From assembly GCA_029979005.1 (NCBI GenBank), contig JAPOIJ010000024.1, positions 1 to 38,905 on the forward strand: a DNA stretch of 38,905 bases, read 5' to 3'. Each line of letters opens with the position of its first letter. Position 1 is the first letter of the stretch. Below the pieces are notes generated by a model. That model saw only the letters and a program-made list of their open reading frames with translations, searched no databases and had not been told where the DNA came from. The translations under genes were made by a program, and so were the position numbers. Origin of the DNA: Planctomycetota bacterium. Its GTDB lineage: Bacteria > Planctomycetota > Planctomycetia > Pirellulales > Pirellulaceae. Positions 8,092 through 16,825 of the stretch are shown piece after piece.

Positions 8092-9228
8092 CTACGAAGC
8101 CTGAATCCACCGAAATAAAACCGACATTCCCTGGCCACCGCCGACACATAATGTGGCCACACCCAGTGCCCCCACTTCGCCACGCTGCTTCAACCGGTCA
8201 TGAAGTGTCATCACCAATCTCAATCCACTCGCTCCCAGAGGATGCCCTAACGCCAGCGCACCTCCCCACGTATTGACCCGTTCCATTGGAATCTCGAGAT
8301 CCGCGACGGAAGCCAAGACCTGAATCGCAAAAGCCTCGTTAATTTCAAACGCCGCAATTTCTTTCGCCGTAATGCAATTACGCTCGAACAACTTCTGTGT
8401 TGCCGGCACAGGGCCTAACCCCATTAGCTCTGGTGACACATGACCGTATTGGACGTCCACAATCTCCAGCCCAGCCGCAATCCCTAGCGACTTTGCATAC
8501 GCTGCCTCCAAGACCCATCCACTGGTCGCCCCATCGGTCAGCGGAGAAGACGTCGCTGCGGTAACGGTACCTCCCTCACTAAATGCCGGAGGTAAACTCG
8601 CAATTTTTTCGCGATTCACGGGATACCTGACGAATTCATCAGCACGAATTATGCAGGGATGCAATTGTTCCGAGTAAGCTCCACTTTGATGTGCCTGATG
8701 AGCAAGGGTATGACTCCGTTCTGCAAAATCTTCTTGTGCTACGCGGTCAAACTGAGGATATTTCAAAGCCACTTCCTCTGCAGTTTGACCGTTCGGGATG
8801 TAGGCGTGCTGATTGACGGCCTTAATCTTTGCAGACTCGGAAAAATTTGCTCCGCGTCGTGGAATCCGACTCATCGATTCAATGCCCGCGGTCAAAAACT
8901 TTGTACCCAATGAAGCTTTTACGCGAGCTGCCGCCACCGCTACCGCTTCCAGACTACTTGCGCAAAGACGATTTACGACCATGCCCGGCACTTCCAAACC
9001 AGCCCCAAGCGCGGCTAGGCGACCGAGGTTGTACCCCTGCTCATGTTCAGGGTAGGCACAACCAACAATTAAATCCTCTGGGCCAGAATTCCATAACTCC
9101 GGAAAGCGACTTGCCTGAGCATTCAATATCTCGACCAATAGGTCATCTGCTCGGATATCTCGGTATGCACCTTTGAATGAGCGTCCAAAAGGAGTCCTAA
9201 GTCCCGAAGTAAAAATCGCTCTGGGCAT
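8092..9228 (-). CDS. Thiolase (acetyl-CoA C-acyl/acetyltransferase)
   Basis: This thiolase cleaves 3-oxoacyl-CoA with CoA to acetyl-CoA and a shortened acyl-CoA, or runs in reverse. From the ATG at 9228 it has 378 residues, slightly short for the family. It shows the nucleophile C89 in VVNRLCASSLEAVA, the substrate loop EINEAFAIQVLA, the His of GGALALGHPLGASG and the second catalytic Cys in LGVATLCVGGGQG. It is the third gene after the CoA-transferase subunits, so the natural path is acetoacetate to acetoacetyl-CoA to two acetyl-CoA. The same trio also exists in 3-oxoadipate degradation (PcaIJF), and I cannot separate these from sequence alone. The frame opens up to a TTG at 9318, but the N-terminus MPRAIFTSGLRTPFG fits the family. 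Confidence 0.92.
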   Translation of the reverse strand: MPRAIFTSGLRTPFGRSFKGAYRDIRADDLLVEILNAQASRFPELWNSGPEDLIVGCAYPEHEQGYNLGRLAALGAGLEVPGMVVNRLCASSLEAVAVAAARVKASLGTKFLTAGIESMSRIPRRGANFSESAKIKAVNQHAYIPNGQTAEEVALKYPQFDRVAQEDFAERSHTLAHQAHQSGAYSEQLHPCIIRADEFVRYPVNREKIASLPPAFSEGGTVTAATSSPLTDGATSGWVLEAAYAKSLGIAAGLEIVDVQYGHVSPELMGLGPVPATQKLFERNCITAKEIAAFEINEAFAIQVLASVADLEIPMERVNTWGGALALGHPLGASGLRLVMTLHDRLKQRGEVGALGVATLCVGGGQGMSVLFRWIQAS

Positions 9229-9339
9229 CGTATTATCACAATTAAAAAAGAAATTGAAGCTGAACAAACTGGCGAACGCTTTTTTGCAATCAGCCATTTT
9301 CGGGCAAACCCCCGACAAATAAAAACAGCACTTGGGTCA

Positions 9340-9984
9340 CTACAACGACACAAGCAAACCGTCTGGCATTCCGAGTTGCGATTCTGTCACACCGGGGGCA
9401 AGCTTTTCGACTTGGAAAGATTCACCTTTCGGTGTGAAGACTCCTAAATCAGTGACGACCTTATGAACCACTCCTTTGCCAGTCAGCGGAAGCGTACAAC
9501 GGTGCATCAATTTCACCTCCCCGCGTTTTGAAAAATGAGTCAACATAACGATTACCAATTTAGCACCATGAACAAGGTCCATCGCGCCTCCCATCCCCGT
9601 TACCTTTTTCCCTGGGATCATCCAGTTTGCAAGACTTCCTTCCGCATCGACCTGCATTCCGCCCAGCACACAAACATCAATGTGCCCCCCACGAATCATG
9701 CCGAAACTCATCGCACTGTCAAAAAAGCTGGCTCCTTTTTTTACCGAAATCGTTTCTTTCCCAGCATTGATCAATGTGGCAGATACCGACTGAGGCGTGG
9801 GGCGTCCAGCGACCCCCAGAACTCCATTTTCTGAATGAATCCAAATCCCTTTCTCCGGCGGGATCCGTTGAGCGACCAGCGTTGGAATTCCAATCCCAAG
9901 ATTCAAACTCGAACCGTCGCTCAACATATCGATTACTTGATCAACCATCTCATTCTTCGACCAATGATTCTGCAAGCCAGACAA
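9340..9984 (-). CDS. scoB: 3-oxoacid CoA-transferase subunit B
   Basis: Subunit B carries the catalytic glutamate of family I CoA-transferases, seen here as E52 in IHSENGVLG. Further family motifs are LNLGIGIPTLVA (27-38), GGHIDVCVLGGMQVD and NWMIPGKKVTGMGGAMDLV. The 214-residue length is normal. With subunit A it moves CoA from succinyl-CoA to a 3-oxoacid such as acetoacetate. I keep the TTG start at 9984 because GGGAGGT sits five to six bases upstream, because WSKNEMVDQVIDML aligns with the usual N-terminal helix, and because the ATG at 9948 would cut that helix. It lies 48 bases after subunit A. Confidence 0.9.
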   Translation of the reverse strand: MSGLQNHWSKNEMVDQVIDMLSDGSSLNLGIGIPTLVAQRIPPEKGIWIHSENGVLGVAGRPTPQSVSATLINAGKETISVKKGASFFDSAMSFGMIRGGHIDVCVLGGMQVDAEGSLANWMIPGKKVTGMGGAMDLVHGAKLVIVMLTHFSKRGEVKLMHRCTLPLTGKGVVHKVVTDLGVFTPKGESFQVEKLAPGVTESQLGMPDGLLVSL

Positions 9985-10032
9985 ACCTACCTCCCTATTT
10001 CAAATCTCTGCATATCGACTTCCCAACCCCTC

Positions 10033-10731
10033 TTATTTTTCATCCTCAAAAATTGGAATCTCGATAGTATTCTCGTAGTCATTTCCTTGATAAATACGTT
10101 GCACAAATACACCTGGAAGGTGGACATTTTCCGGCAAGATCTCGCCAAGCTCGACTAACTCTTCAACTTCGACAATGGTTACTTTGGCAGCCATCGCCAT
10201 CAATGGAGAAAAGTTCCTTGCCGTTTCTTTAAACCACAAGTTGCCATAGGGATCACCCTTTTGAGCTTTTATAATTGCAAAATCAGCGGTCAACGGCAGC
10301 TCAAGCAAACACGGCACATCAAAAGTCCGCGATTCTTTTCCTTCAGCAATCTCAGTCCCAGATCCGGCCGGAGTATAAAAACCACGGATCCCCATTCCCG
10401 CAGCTCGAATTCGCTCACTGAACGTTCCCTGCGGAACCAGAGTAACCTCGATTTCGTTAGCCAGCATTTGTTCTTCCAAATCAGGATTGCCACCAACGTA
10501 ACTGCAAGTCGCCTGGCTGATCTGTTTTTCTTTTAATAGCCACGCCAATCCGCGACCCGAGTTCCCGATGTTGTTTGAAATTGCATGGAGATTCTTAATC
10601 CCCAGTCGACGAATTTCTAAAATACTGTTTTCGGGGATTCCACATAAACCGAATCCGCCGCTCATCACTGAGACTCCATCCCTCATGTCGAACAATGCAG
10701 CCTTCGCGTCCTTGAATACCTTGGATGTCAC
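10033..10731 (-). CDS. scoA: 3-oxoacid CoA-transferase subunit A
   Basis: The 232-residue product shows the subunit A hallmarks VMSGGFGLCGIPENSI (CoA-binding Gly-rich loop, about 22-37), ISNNIGNSGRGLAWLL, YVGGNPDLEEQMLANEIEV, GFYTPAGSGTEIAEGKE and the C-terminal LPGVFVQRIYQG. It pairs with the downstream subunit B to activate acetoacetate or a related 3-oxoacid. The GTG start at 10731 is supported by AAGGAG five bases upstream. The gene begins 47 bases after the stop of the DUF1501 gene on the same strand, with no terminator between, so read-through from cassette 1 is possible. A 3-oxoadipate transferase (PcaI) is the main alternative. Confidence 0.9.
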   Translation of the reverse strand: MTSKVFKDAKAALFDMRDGVSVMSGGFGLCGIPENSILEIRRLGIKNLHAISNNIGNSGRGLAWLLKEKQISQATCSYVGGNPDLEEQMLANEIEVTLVPQGTFSERIRAAGMGIRGFYTPAGSGTEIAEGKESRTFDVPCLLELPLTADFAIIKAQKGDPYGNLWFKETARNFSPLMAMAAKVTIVEVEELVELGEILPENVHLPGVFVQRIYQGNDYENTIEIPIFEDEK

Positions 10732-10777
10732 CGAGGCTCCTTTTTAGATTACGTTGCGTCGGGAAAACAAAAGATAC

Positions 10778-12307
10778 TCAGGAGATGAGATCATGGATGA
10801 CGTGTCCATGAACATCGGTCAATCGGAAATCACGCCCCTGATACCGATAAGTCAATTTAGTGTGGTCGATTCCCAACAAATGCAGGATTGTCGCATTTAG
10901 GTCGTGGATGTGCATAGTCCCCGGCGTCCAAGCCTCTTTGGTTGGCTGTGGCGACAGAGCAATTCCATCGGCATCCGCAATATTGTAACCATACTCATCC
11001 GTTTGACCGTAGGTAATCCCCGGTTTAACACCACCCCCGGCCATCCAAACGGTGAAACATCTTGGATGATGATCACGTCCATAATTTGCTTCCGTCATAT
11101 TTCCTTGACAGTAAACCGTCCTGCCAAACTCTCCTCCCCAAACGACCAGTGTATCTTCCAACATTCCTCGCTGCTTCAGGTCTTTAATCAACGCAGCACA
11201 GCCTTGATCAATGTCTTTACACTGAGACTCGTGTTCTCTGGGTAAATTTCCATGAGCGTCCCAACCCCGGTGAAAAATCTGAATATTACGCACACCTCGC
11301 TCAGCCAGTCTCCTAGCATTCAAACAGCAGGCAGCAAAACTGCCCGGCTGTTTCGCATTCTCACCGTACAGCTCAAATATTTTCTCGTCCTCCGAAGAAA
11401 GATCCATTAATTCAGGCACCGAGGCTTGCATTCGGAATGCCATCTCATGCTGTTTGATCCGGGCTAATACTTCAGGGTCAGCAAATTTCTTGTGCACCTC
11501 CTGATTCAAAGCGGCCAGCGTATCGAGTTGAGCTCGGCGGTCGTTGCGACTGACCCCTTTAGGATTGCTCAAATAAAGGACTGGATCTCCTTGGCTCTGC
11601 ATCAACATTCCCTGATGTTGGGACGGCATAAACCCCGTACCCCACAGACGATTAAACAAACTCTGTTCGGGGAATCGCGTTTTCGCGTGCATCACGATAT
11701 AGCTGGGCAGGTTTTCATTCATGCTCCCCAGACCATAACTCAACCAGGCACCGAGACTTGGTCGCCCGGGAATCTGGCTTCCAGTTTGAATGTATGTAAT
11801 AGCTGGATCATGATTGATTGCTTCAGTAAACGTGCTTTTGATAACGCACAAATCTTTCACAACCGTCGAGGTGTGAGGAAGCAACTCGCTTACGTACACT
11901 CCCTTGTCCTGATTGTCGTATTTTTTGAATTTATATTTACTGGGGCAGACGGGCAATCCACTCTTTTGATTGGAGGTCATCCCTGTTATCCGCTGTCCAT
12001 CTCGCACATGGTCTGGCAATTGTTTACCAGCCATTTCTTTTAGCTTTGGCTTGTAGTCCCAGAGATCATGATGACTTGGGCCGCCACTCATGAACAAATA
12101 GATCACGCGCTTCGCTTTGGCGGGATGGTGCATCCCAATCCCGGGGGCACTTTCAATCGCTCCGGCAGCAACTCGCTGCGGCTGCCACAAACCAGCCATC
12201 GCTGCCGTTCCCAGGCCCAGTGCCGCCCGCCCGAATAACTGGCGACGCGTTGTCAACAACTCAAATTCCCGAATTGGATTTTCACTCATAGTCGCGTTTC
12301 GTTTCAT
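10778..12307 (-). CDS. Tat-exported DUF1501 protein (cassette 1)
   Basis: DUF1501 proteins belong to the alkaline-phosphatase/sulfatase-like superfamily and are abundant in planctomycetes; no activity is established. The N-terminus has a Tat signal (TTRRQLFGRAALGLGTAAMAG). The domain shows YLFMSGGPSHHDLWDYKP near its start, NIQIFHRGWDAHGNL in the middle, LVVWGGEFGRTVYCQG, and the classic end DLNATILHLLGIDHTKLTYRYQGRDFRLTDV. The ATG at 12307 overlaps the PSD1 stop as ATGA, which indicates translational coupling. An in-frame ATG at 12289 and a TTG at 12310 are alternatives. Length (509 residues) is normal. Pairing with a PSD1 protein immediately upstream is typical. Confidence 0.92.
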   Translation of the reverse strand: MKRNATMSENPIREFELLTTRRQLFGRAALGLGTAAMAGLWQPQRVAAGAIESAPGIGMHHPAKAKRVIYLFMSGGPSHHDLWDYKPKLKEMAGKQLPDHVRDGQRITGMTSNQKSGLPVCPSKYKFKKYDNQDKGVYVSELLPHTSTVVKDLCVIKSTFTEAINHDPAITYIQTGSQIPGRPSLGAWLSYGLGSMNENLPSYIVMHAKTRFPEQSLFNRLWGTGFMPSQHQGMLMQSQGDPVLYLSNPKGVSRNDRRAQLDTLAALNQEVHKKFADPEVLARIKQHEMAFRMQASVPELMDLSSEDEKIFELYGENAKQPGSFAACCLNARRLAERGVRNIQIFHRGWDAHGNLPREHESQCKDIDQGCAALIKDLKQRGMLEDTLVVWGGEFGRTVYCQGNMTEANYGRDHHPRCFTVWMAGGGVKPGITYGQTDEYGYNIADADGIALSPQPTKEAWTPGTMHIHDLNATILHLLGIDHTKLTYRYQGRDFRLTDVHGHVIHDLIS

Positions 12308-14739
12308 CAATAAAGTAAAATCGCCACATCACTCGCCAAAACCGTCGCCGCCACTTGAGTCCAGGCAGCCTGTTTTACAACATCTAGTTTTTCGTTCCCA
12401 GGAGCATCCCCGTAGCTCACTAGTTCGCTTGCCGCTTTTTTATCTTTTTCAAATCTAGCCAACATCTTGACTAACAATTGATCACAGGCTTTTCTTTCCG
12501 CCTCGGTTGGTGACCGACAGGCAAGCATTTGAAATAAACGATTGAGACGAGACGCATCTTCGTCTGCCTCTGTCATCAATCGTGCCGCCAGCGTCCTGGC
12601 CATTTCAATTCGCTGAGTCTCATTTAGTAAAGCCAACGCTTGCAAGGAAGTATTGGTCGTTGAGCGGCGAACACAACTGGCCTCTCGGCTAGGCGCATCA
12701 AAAAGAGTCATCATTGGATGCGGGCTTGTCCGCTTCCAGTAAACATACAGGCTTCGCCGATAAAGCCGCGAGCCTTTGTCAGCAACATAATTCTTGGTAT
12801 TACTCCCGGGATGAGCCATCGCCAGCCACATCCCCGGGGGCTGGTATGGCTTTACTCCCTCTCCACCCATGGTCGGATCCAGTAAACCACTCGCCCACAA
12901 ACCGACATCCCGCAGTACTTCCGCATCAAGCCGAAAACTTGGACCGCGAGCGTAAAATAAGTTTTCCGGATCAGCGAGCCCCTCGCGTCTTGCTGAGCTC
13001 TGACAAAACGTTCGACTGGTCACCATCGTCCGAAGAAGCTGCTTGTGATCCCACCCTTGTTCTTGAAATTCCACGGCGAGCCAGTCGAGTAATTCGGGGT
13101 GGGTCGGTTGACGCCCCTGAACTCCAAAATCCTCAGGAGTTCTCACCAGTCCCAAGCCAAATATTCGCTGCCAACTTTGGTTAACCATGACTCGCGAAGT
13201 TAGCGGATGCGATCGCGAAGTTAACCATTGTGCAAGCCCCAAACGGTTTCCGGGCGCTGTCTCCGGCAATCCCCCCATGACTTCGATAACTCCCGGAGAC
13301 ACCGGTTCACCCACGGGAAGGTCGTATTCACCACGTCTCAAAACATGCGTTTTCCGTGGCTTTTCTAAGTCTCTCGCCACCAACGTGGTCGTGAATTTTT
13401 CTTTGGCCTTCAACTTGCGAGACTGGACCAACTTTGCATTCTCATTTCCCTCCATCCGCGACCACGGAACCGTTGCACCAGCTAATAGCTTTAGCTTTTC
13501 ATCGTCTGAACTCTTGTTCCAAACCGTAACCACTGCCGAGTCAAAATTGCCCGTGAGAATTTGTTTGTCCGCATCAGCCAACAGAGTCTTCTGCGCGTAC
13601 TCTAACAACTGCCAATTCGCCCAGGCGTCCTGATCCTCAGGAGCCCGCACGATCGTTCCATACTCATAGGCGTTACGATCCATTGACGGTTCAGCGGTAC
13701 TATTGAAGAACGACATCTGTTGATAGTACGCGCGCTGCTTGATGGGATCATATTTGGGTGTGGGACAACGGGCACAATTCAACGACATCCCCAAAAATAC
13801 CGTCCCCAAGGTTTCAACACGGTCGAAGTTATTTTTTGCCTGAAATTCCAGCGGAATCGCTCCACCCTCTCCGGTTGTCGGATTCATTCGAACAAACCCC
13901 GTAGCAACCCGTTGAGCTAAGGTTGGGTCTGGTAGCAAATCACCCGCCAACTGCCACGTAATGAAATCATTAAGAGGTAGATTTTCATTAAAAGCTTTAA
14001 CGACCCAGTCTCGATAAGGATAGATCCCTCTCCGATTGTCCAAATGCAAGCCATGGGTATCCCCATAACGAACAGCGTCGAGCCAATAACGAGCCTGATG
14101 CTCACCAAATCGAGGATTTGCAAGCAACTCATCGATCAGGCTCTCGTACGCGCGATCACTCTTATCAGCAAGAAACGCATCCAACAACTTGGGTTCCGGG
14201 GGCAGCCCCGTTAGCACCAACGCAGCCCGCCGAGCAAGGATTGACTTGCTGGCGGCCGGTGCAAAATCAATCCCCTTCGCCTCCAATTGCGAGCCTACCC
14301 AGTAATCAATGGGATTTCTGTTCGCCGCCAGTTTCACCCCCTTGGCTTTAACGGGCGGCACGAACGCCCAGTGTTTACTGTACTTTCCTCCAGCCTCCAC
14401 CCACCGTCTCAGCAACGCTCGCTCTTGGTCGGTTAATTTCTTATCAAAGTCGACCGGTGGCATGGGATCATCGACCGAATCAATGCGAGTGAGCAATTCA
14501 CTTTTTTCCGGATGTTTCGGGTCTATTGCCTGATAGTCACCAAGCTCTGCCGTCGCCCCGGAAAATGAGTCGAGCCTAACGAGATCCTCATCTTTGGCAT
14601 CCGGTCCGTGACAGACAAAACACTTGTTAGAAAGAATTGGAAGAATCTCACGAGCAAAGTCAACCGGCTCCCGCTCTTGCGCAAAACCGGATGCCGCAAA
14701 CCACAGAAATAACGCGACAATTTGAACGAACGCTTTCAT
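12307..14739 (-). CDS. Secreted PSC1/DUF1549/DUF1553 (PSD1) protein with altered second CxxC motif
   Basis: The 810-residue product has a signal peptide (1 to about 20, FAASGFAQ). It then has a planctomycete cytochrome-c-like PSC1 domain with CFVCHG, a DUF1549 region (about 140-345: NPRFGEHQARYWLDAVRYGDTHG) and a DUF1553 region (about 490-760: LGLAQWLTSRSHPLTSRVMVNQSWQRIFGLGLVRTPEDFG). In relatives the end of DUF1549 carries CARCHxHKxDPI; here it reads CARCPTPKYDPI, so both histidines are prolines while the cysteines remain. That would remove the axial His of a heme-binding CxxCH. The PSC1 CxxCH is intact. The role of these proteins is unknown, and redox or polymer degradation functions are proposed by context only. 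It sits between the Gfo/Idh/MocA and DUF1501 genes in one operon. Confidence 0.9.
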   Translation of the reverse strand: MKAFVQIVALFLWFAASGFAQEREPVDFAREILPILSNKCFVCHGPDAKDEDLVRLDSFSGATAELGDYQAIDPKHPEKSELLTRIDSVDDPMPPVDFDKKLTDQERALLRRWVEAGGKYSKHWAFVPPVKAKGVKLAANRNPIDYWVGSQLEAKGIDFAPAASKSILARRAALVLTGLPPEPKLLDAFLADKSDRAYESLIDELLANPRFGEHQARYWLDAVRYGDTHGLHLDNRRGIYPYRDWVVKAFNENLPLNDFITWQLAGDLLPDPTLAQRVATGFVRMNPTTGEGGAIPLEFQAKNNFDRVETLGTVFLGMSLNCARCPTPKYDPIKQRAYYQQMSFFNSTAEPSMDRNAYEYGTIVRAPEDQDAWANWQLLEYAQKTLLADADKQILTGNFDSAVVTVWNKSSDDEKLKLLAGATVPWSRMEGNENAKLVQSRKLKAKEKFTTTLVARDLEKPRKTHVLRRGEYDLPVGEPVSPGVIEVMGGLPETAPGNRLGLAQWLTSRSHPLTSRVMVNQSWQRIFGLGLVRTPEDFGVQGRQPTHPELLDWLAVEFQEQGWDHKQLLRTMVTSRTFCQSSARREGLADPENLFYARGPSFRLDAEVLRDVGLWASGLLDPTMGGEGVKPYQPPGMWLAMAHPGSNTKNYVADKGSRLYRRSLYVYWKRTSPHPMMTLFDAPSREASCVRRSTTNTSLQALALLNETQRIEMARTLAARLMTEADEDASRLNRLFQMLACRSPTEAERKACDQLLVKMLARFEKDKKAASELVSYGDAPGNEKLDVVKQAAWTQVAATVLASDVAILLY

Positions 14740-14774
14740 ATTTCATCTACTAAAAGAATTTCAAAAATGGTGAA

Positions 14775-16058
14775 TCAGACCTTTGGCAATTGCCAAGGAT
14801 CTCGACGTTCACGGTCAAGCAAAGGACGGTTGACCGGATCATCGAACTCCCACGTCTCCGGGTTCCACTTGAGGGTCTTATGATTCTGATAGGCCAAGTT
14901 CCCCAAGTGAATGATCGCTGCGGTCCTTGCCCCCTTTTCAACCTCGGCAATCGGCATCTCTCGTGTTTTAATGCAATCCAGCCAATTCCTGTGATGCCCC
15001 GGAGATTTTGGCAGATGCACCTCATTCTCCCCAAGTGGCGTTTTTACGATTTCCTCTGGATCACTTGTTAAGCGACCACGATCAATGTGAAGCGTCCCAT
15101 TTTCGCCGTGAAAGACGCAACCGCTTGGGCCACCGTGGACCATTTCAATTCCATTTTCAAATAAAAACCGAACGCCTCGCTTGGCATTGGGATCTTCCGG
15201 AGGGATGATTTCAACGGGACCGCTTTGATCCATCTTCAAGGCCCATTGAGCAATGTCATAATGGTGCGCTCCCATGTCAGTATGCCCCCCGCCTGAATAC
15301 TCACGATAACTTCTCCACGCCGGAAAATGATTGTGAACCCCGCGAGGACTTAGCACTGAGTTATAGGCTCGCGCTGGGGCACACCCAAGCCACATGTCCC
15401 AGTCCAGTCCCGGTTCCATTTCTTCTTCCGGCAAACCGCACTCGATACTTGGATCGCCAACACCGACAGTGACCCGGTGTATTTTTCCAAGCCGCCCGCT
15501 GTGAATCAGTTCGATAGCCTCACGAAATGGCCCAAACACTCCTGAACGCTGCTGACTTCCAGTCTGAACGATACGTTTATATTTTCGCGTTGCATCAATA
15601 CACGCTTTTGACTCCGCTATTGTGAGAGTCAATGGCTTCTCGCAGTAAACATCCTTCCCTGCCTTACAGGCCTCAATCAATGGAATGGCATGCCAATGGT
15701 CGGGGGTTGCGATGCAGACTGCATCTATATCTTCTCTCGCAATGACTTCGCGAAAATCCACATAGGTGGAACAGCCTTTAAAATCTTGCTTGGCACTTGA
15801 ATACTTCTTATTAACTCTTACAGCCGCCCACTCACGGCGAGTCGTATCCACGTCGCAAACCGCAACCAACTGCACATCCGGTTGCTGCAGCAACTGAGGA
15901 ATGTGATAGTCGTTTCCCATCTTCCCACAACCGATCATTGCGACGTTAAGCCGATCGCTGGGAGCCACCCTGCCCAGCGAAGCAAATGAATTCACGGCCA
16001 TCACACCAGGCGTTACCGCCGCCGCTGATTGCAAAAACGTCCTTCGTGTAAACGCCAT
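14775..16058 (-). CDS. Tat-exported Gfo/Idh/MocA family oxidoreductase
   Basis: The 427-residue protein has a Tat signal (TRRTFLQSAAAVTPGVMA), a Rossmann NAD(P) fold beginning LNVAMIGCGKMGNDYHIP, the PDHWHAIPLIEACKAGKDVY region and the conserved EKPLTLT whose lysine is the catalytic family residue. The C-terminal half contains GGHTDMGAHHYDIAQWAL, typical of the exported planctomycete branch. Members oxidise or reduce sugars and related polyols with NAD(P); the substrate here is unknown. The ATG at 16058 has GGAGG four to five bases upstream. It is the first gene of cassette 1, 35 bases before the PSD1 gene. Confidence 0.93.
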   Translation of the reverse strand: MAFTRRTFLQSAAAVTPGVMAVNSFASLGRVAPSDRLNVAMIGCGKMGNDYHIPQLLQQPDVQLVAVCDVDTTRREWAAVRVNKKYSSAKQDFKGCSTYVDFREVIAREDIDAVCIATPDHWHAIPLIEACKAGKDVYCEKPLTLTIAESKACIDATRKYKRIVQTGSQQRSGVFGPFREAIELIHSGRLGKIHRVTVGVGDPSIECGLPEEEMEPGLDWDMWLGCAPARAYNSVLSPRGVHNHFPAWRSYREYSGGGHTDMGAHHYDIAQWALKMDQSGPVEIIPPEDPNAKRGVRFLFENGIEMVHGGPSGCVFHGENGTLHIDRGRLTSDPEEIVKTPLGENEVHLPKSPGHHRNWLDCIKTREMPIAEVEKGARTAAIIHLGNLAYQNHKTLKWNPETWEFDDPVNRPLLDRERRDPWQLPKV

Positions 16059-16285
16059 AAATCCTCCAATATTCCGCCTATTATTCCTTACACGCTTTAG
16101 AGTTTAGACGATGAGGCAACTAAAGACAAAGTTGTTTCACAACGAAGAGAGCCAGCTCGCACCTCGTTCAAGTTTACAAAATAAGGGTCAATCCACACCC
16201 CTCTACTTCCAAAATCACGATCTCAAGGTATAAAACCGGAGGTTTCTATTTCGTTCGCGTTCTTACAAATTTAAACGGTGAAAAA

Positions 16286-16789
16286 ATGGCAACGCCTCTA
16301 ATTGATGGCTTTTTGTTTGCTTGGAAAAAAAACGAGGAGTACGCTCCTAAATTGGTCGCTGACCTCAATGAGGAACAGATGCTTTTGCAACCAGCTGCCG
16401 ACCCATCTGCTCCAGCCAACCACCCCGCCTGGGTTCTCAGCCATTTGAATGTTTACATCCCGGTTATAAGCTCAATCATCAAAGGCGAGTCGTTTGACGA
16501 TCCCAAAACCCATCGGTTTGGCATGCTCTCCCAGCCGACTTCAGATCCTTCGACATATCAATCCAAAGAAGAATTGATTGCTGAATTTACCAATGGACAT
16601 CTCGCGATCGCTGAACTTCTCGGTAATGAGGACGACCGCGTGTTTGAGAAAAAGGTAACGCTGCCTCGCTGGCAAGAAATAATGCCCACTGCCGCAATCG
16701 CTCTTCCCTACCTTATGTTTAATCACGAAAACGGACACCTCGGCCAAGTCAGCGCATGGCGACGAATCCAGGGCCTACCCAGCGTTTAA
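16286..16789 (+). CDS. DinB-like four-helix metal-binding protein
   Basis: The 167-residue protein matches the DinB/YfiT-type fold. A first helix (LIDGFLFAWKKNEEYAPKLV) and a second helix carrying HPAWVLSHLNVYIP (H53) are followed by a long helix with LIAEFTNGHLAIAELL and a last helix with FNHENGHLGQVSAWRR (H147 and H151). H53, H147 and H151 fit the usual three-His metal site. Family members are metal-dependent thiol-transferases or hydrolases, or proteins of unknown role. It is divergent from cassette 1 with a 227-base gap that contains GGTATAAAA as a possible -10 element (around 16226). The next gene starts 36 bases downstream. Confidence 0.85.
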   Translation: MATPLIDGFLFAWKKNEEYAPKLVADLNEEQMLLQPAADPSAPANHPAWVLSHLNVYIPVISSIIKGESFDDPKTHRFGMLSQPTSDPSTYQSKEELIAEFTNGHLAIAELLGNEDDRVFEKKVTLPRWQEIMPTAAIALPYLMFNHENGHLGQVSAWRRIQGLPSV

Positions 16790-16825
16790 TACGACTTCTA
16801 TTTCTCCAACCTCAACAGGCTTCCC

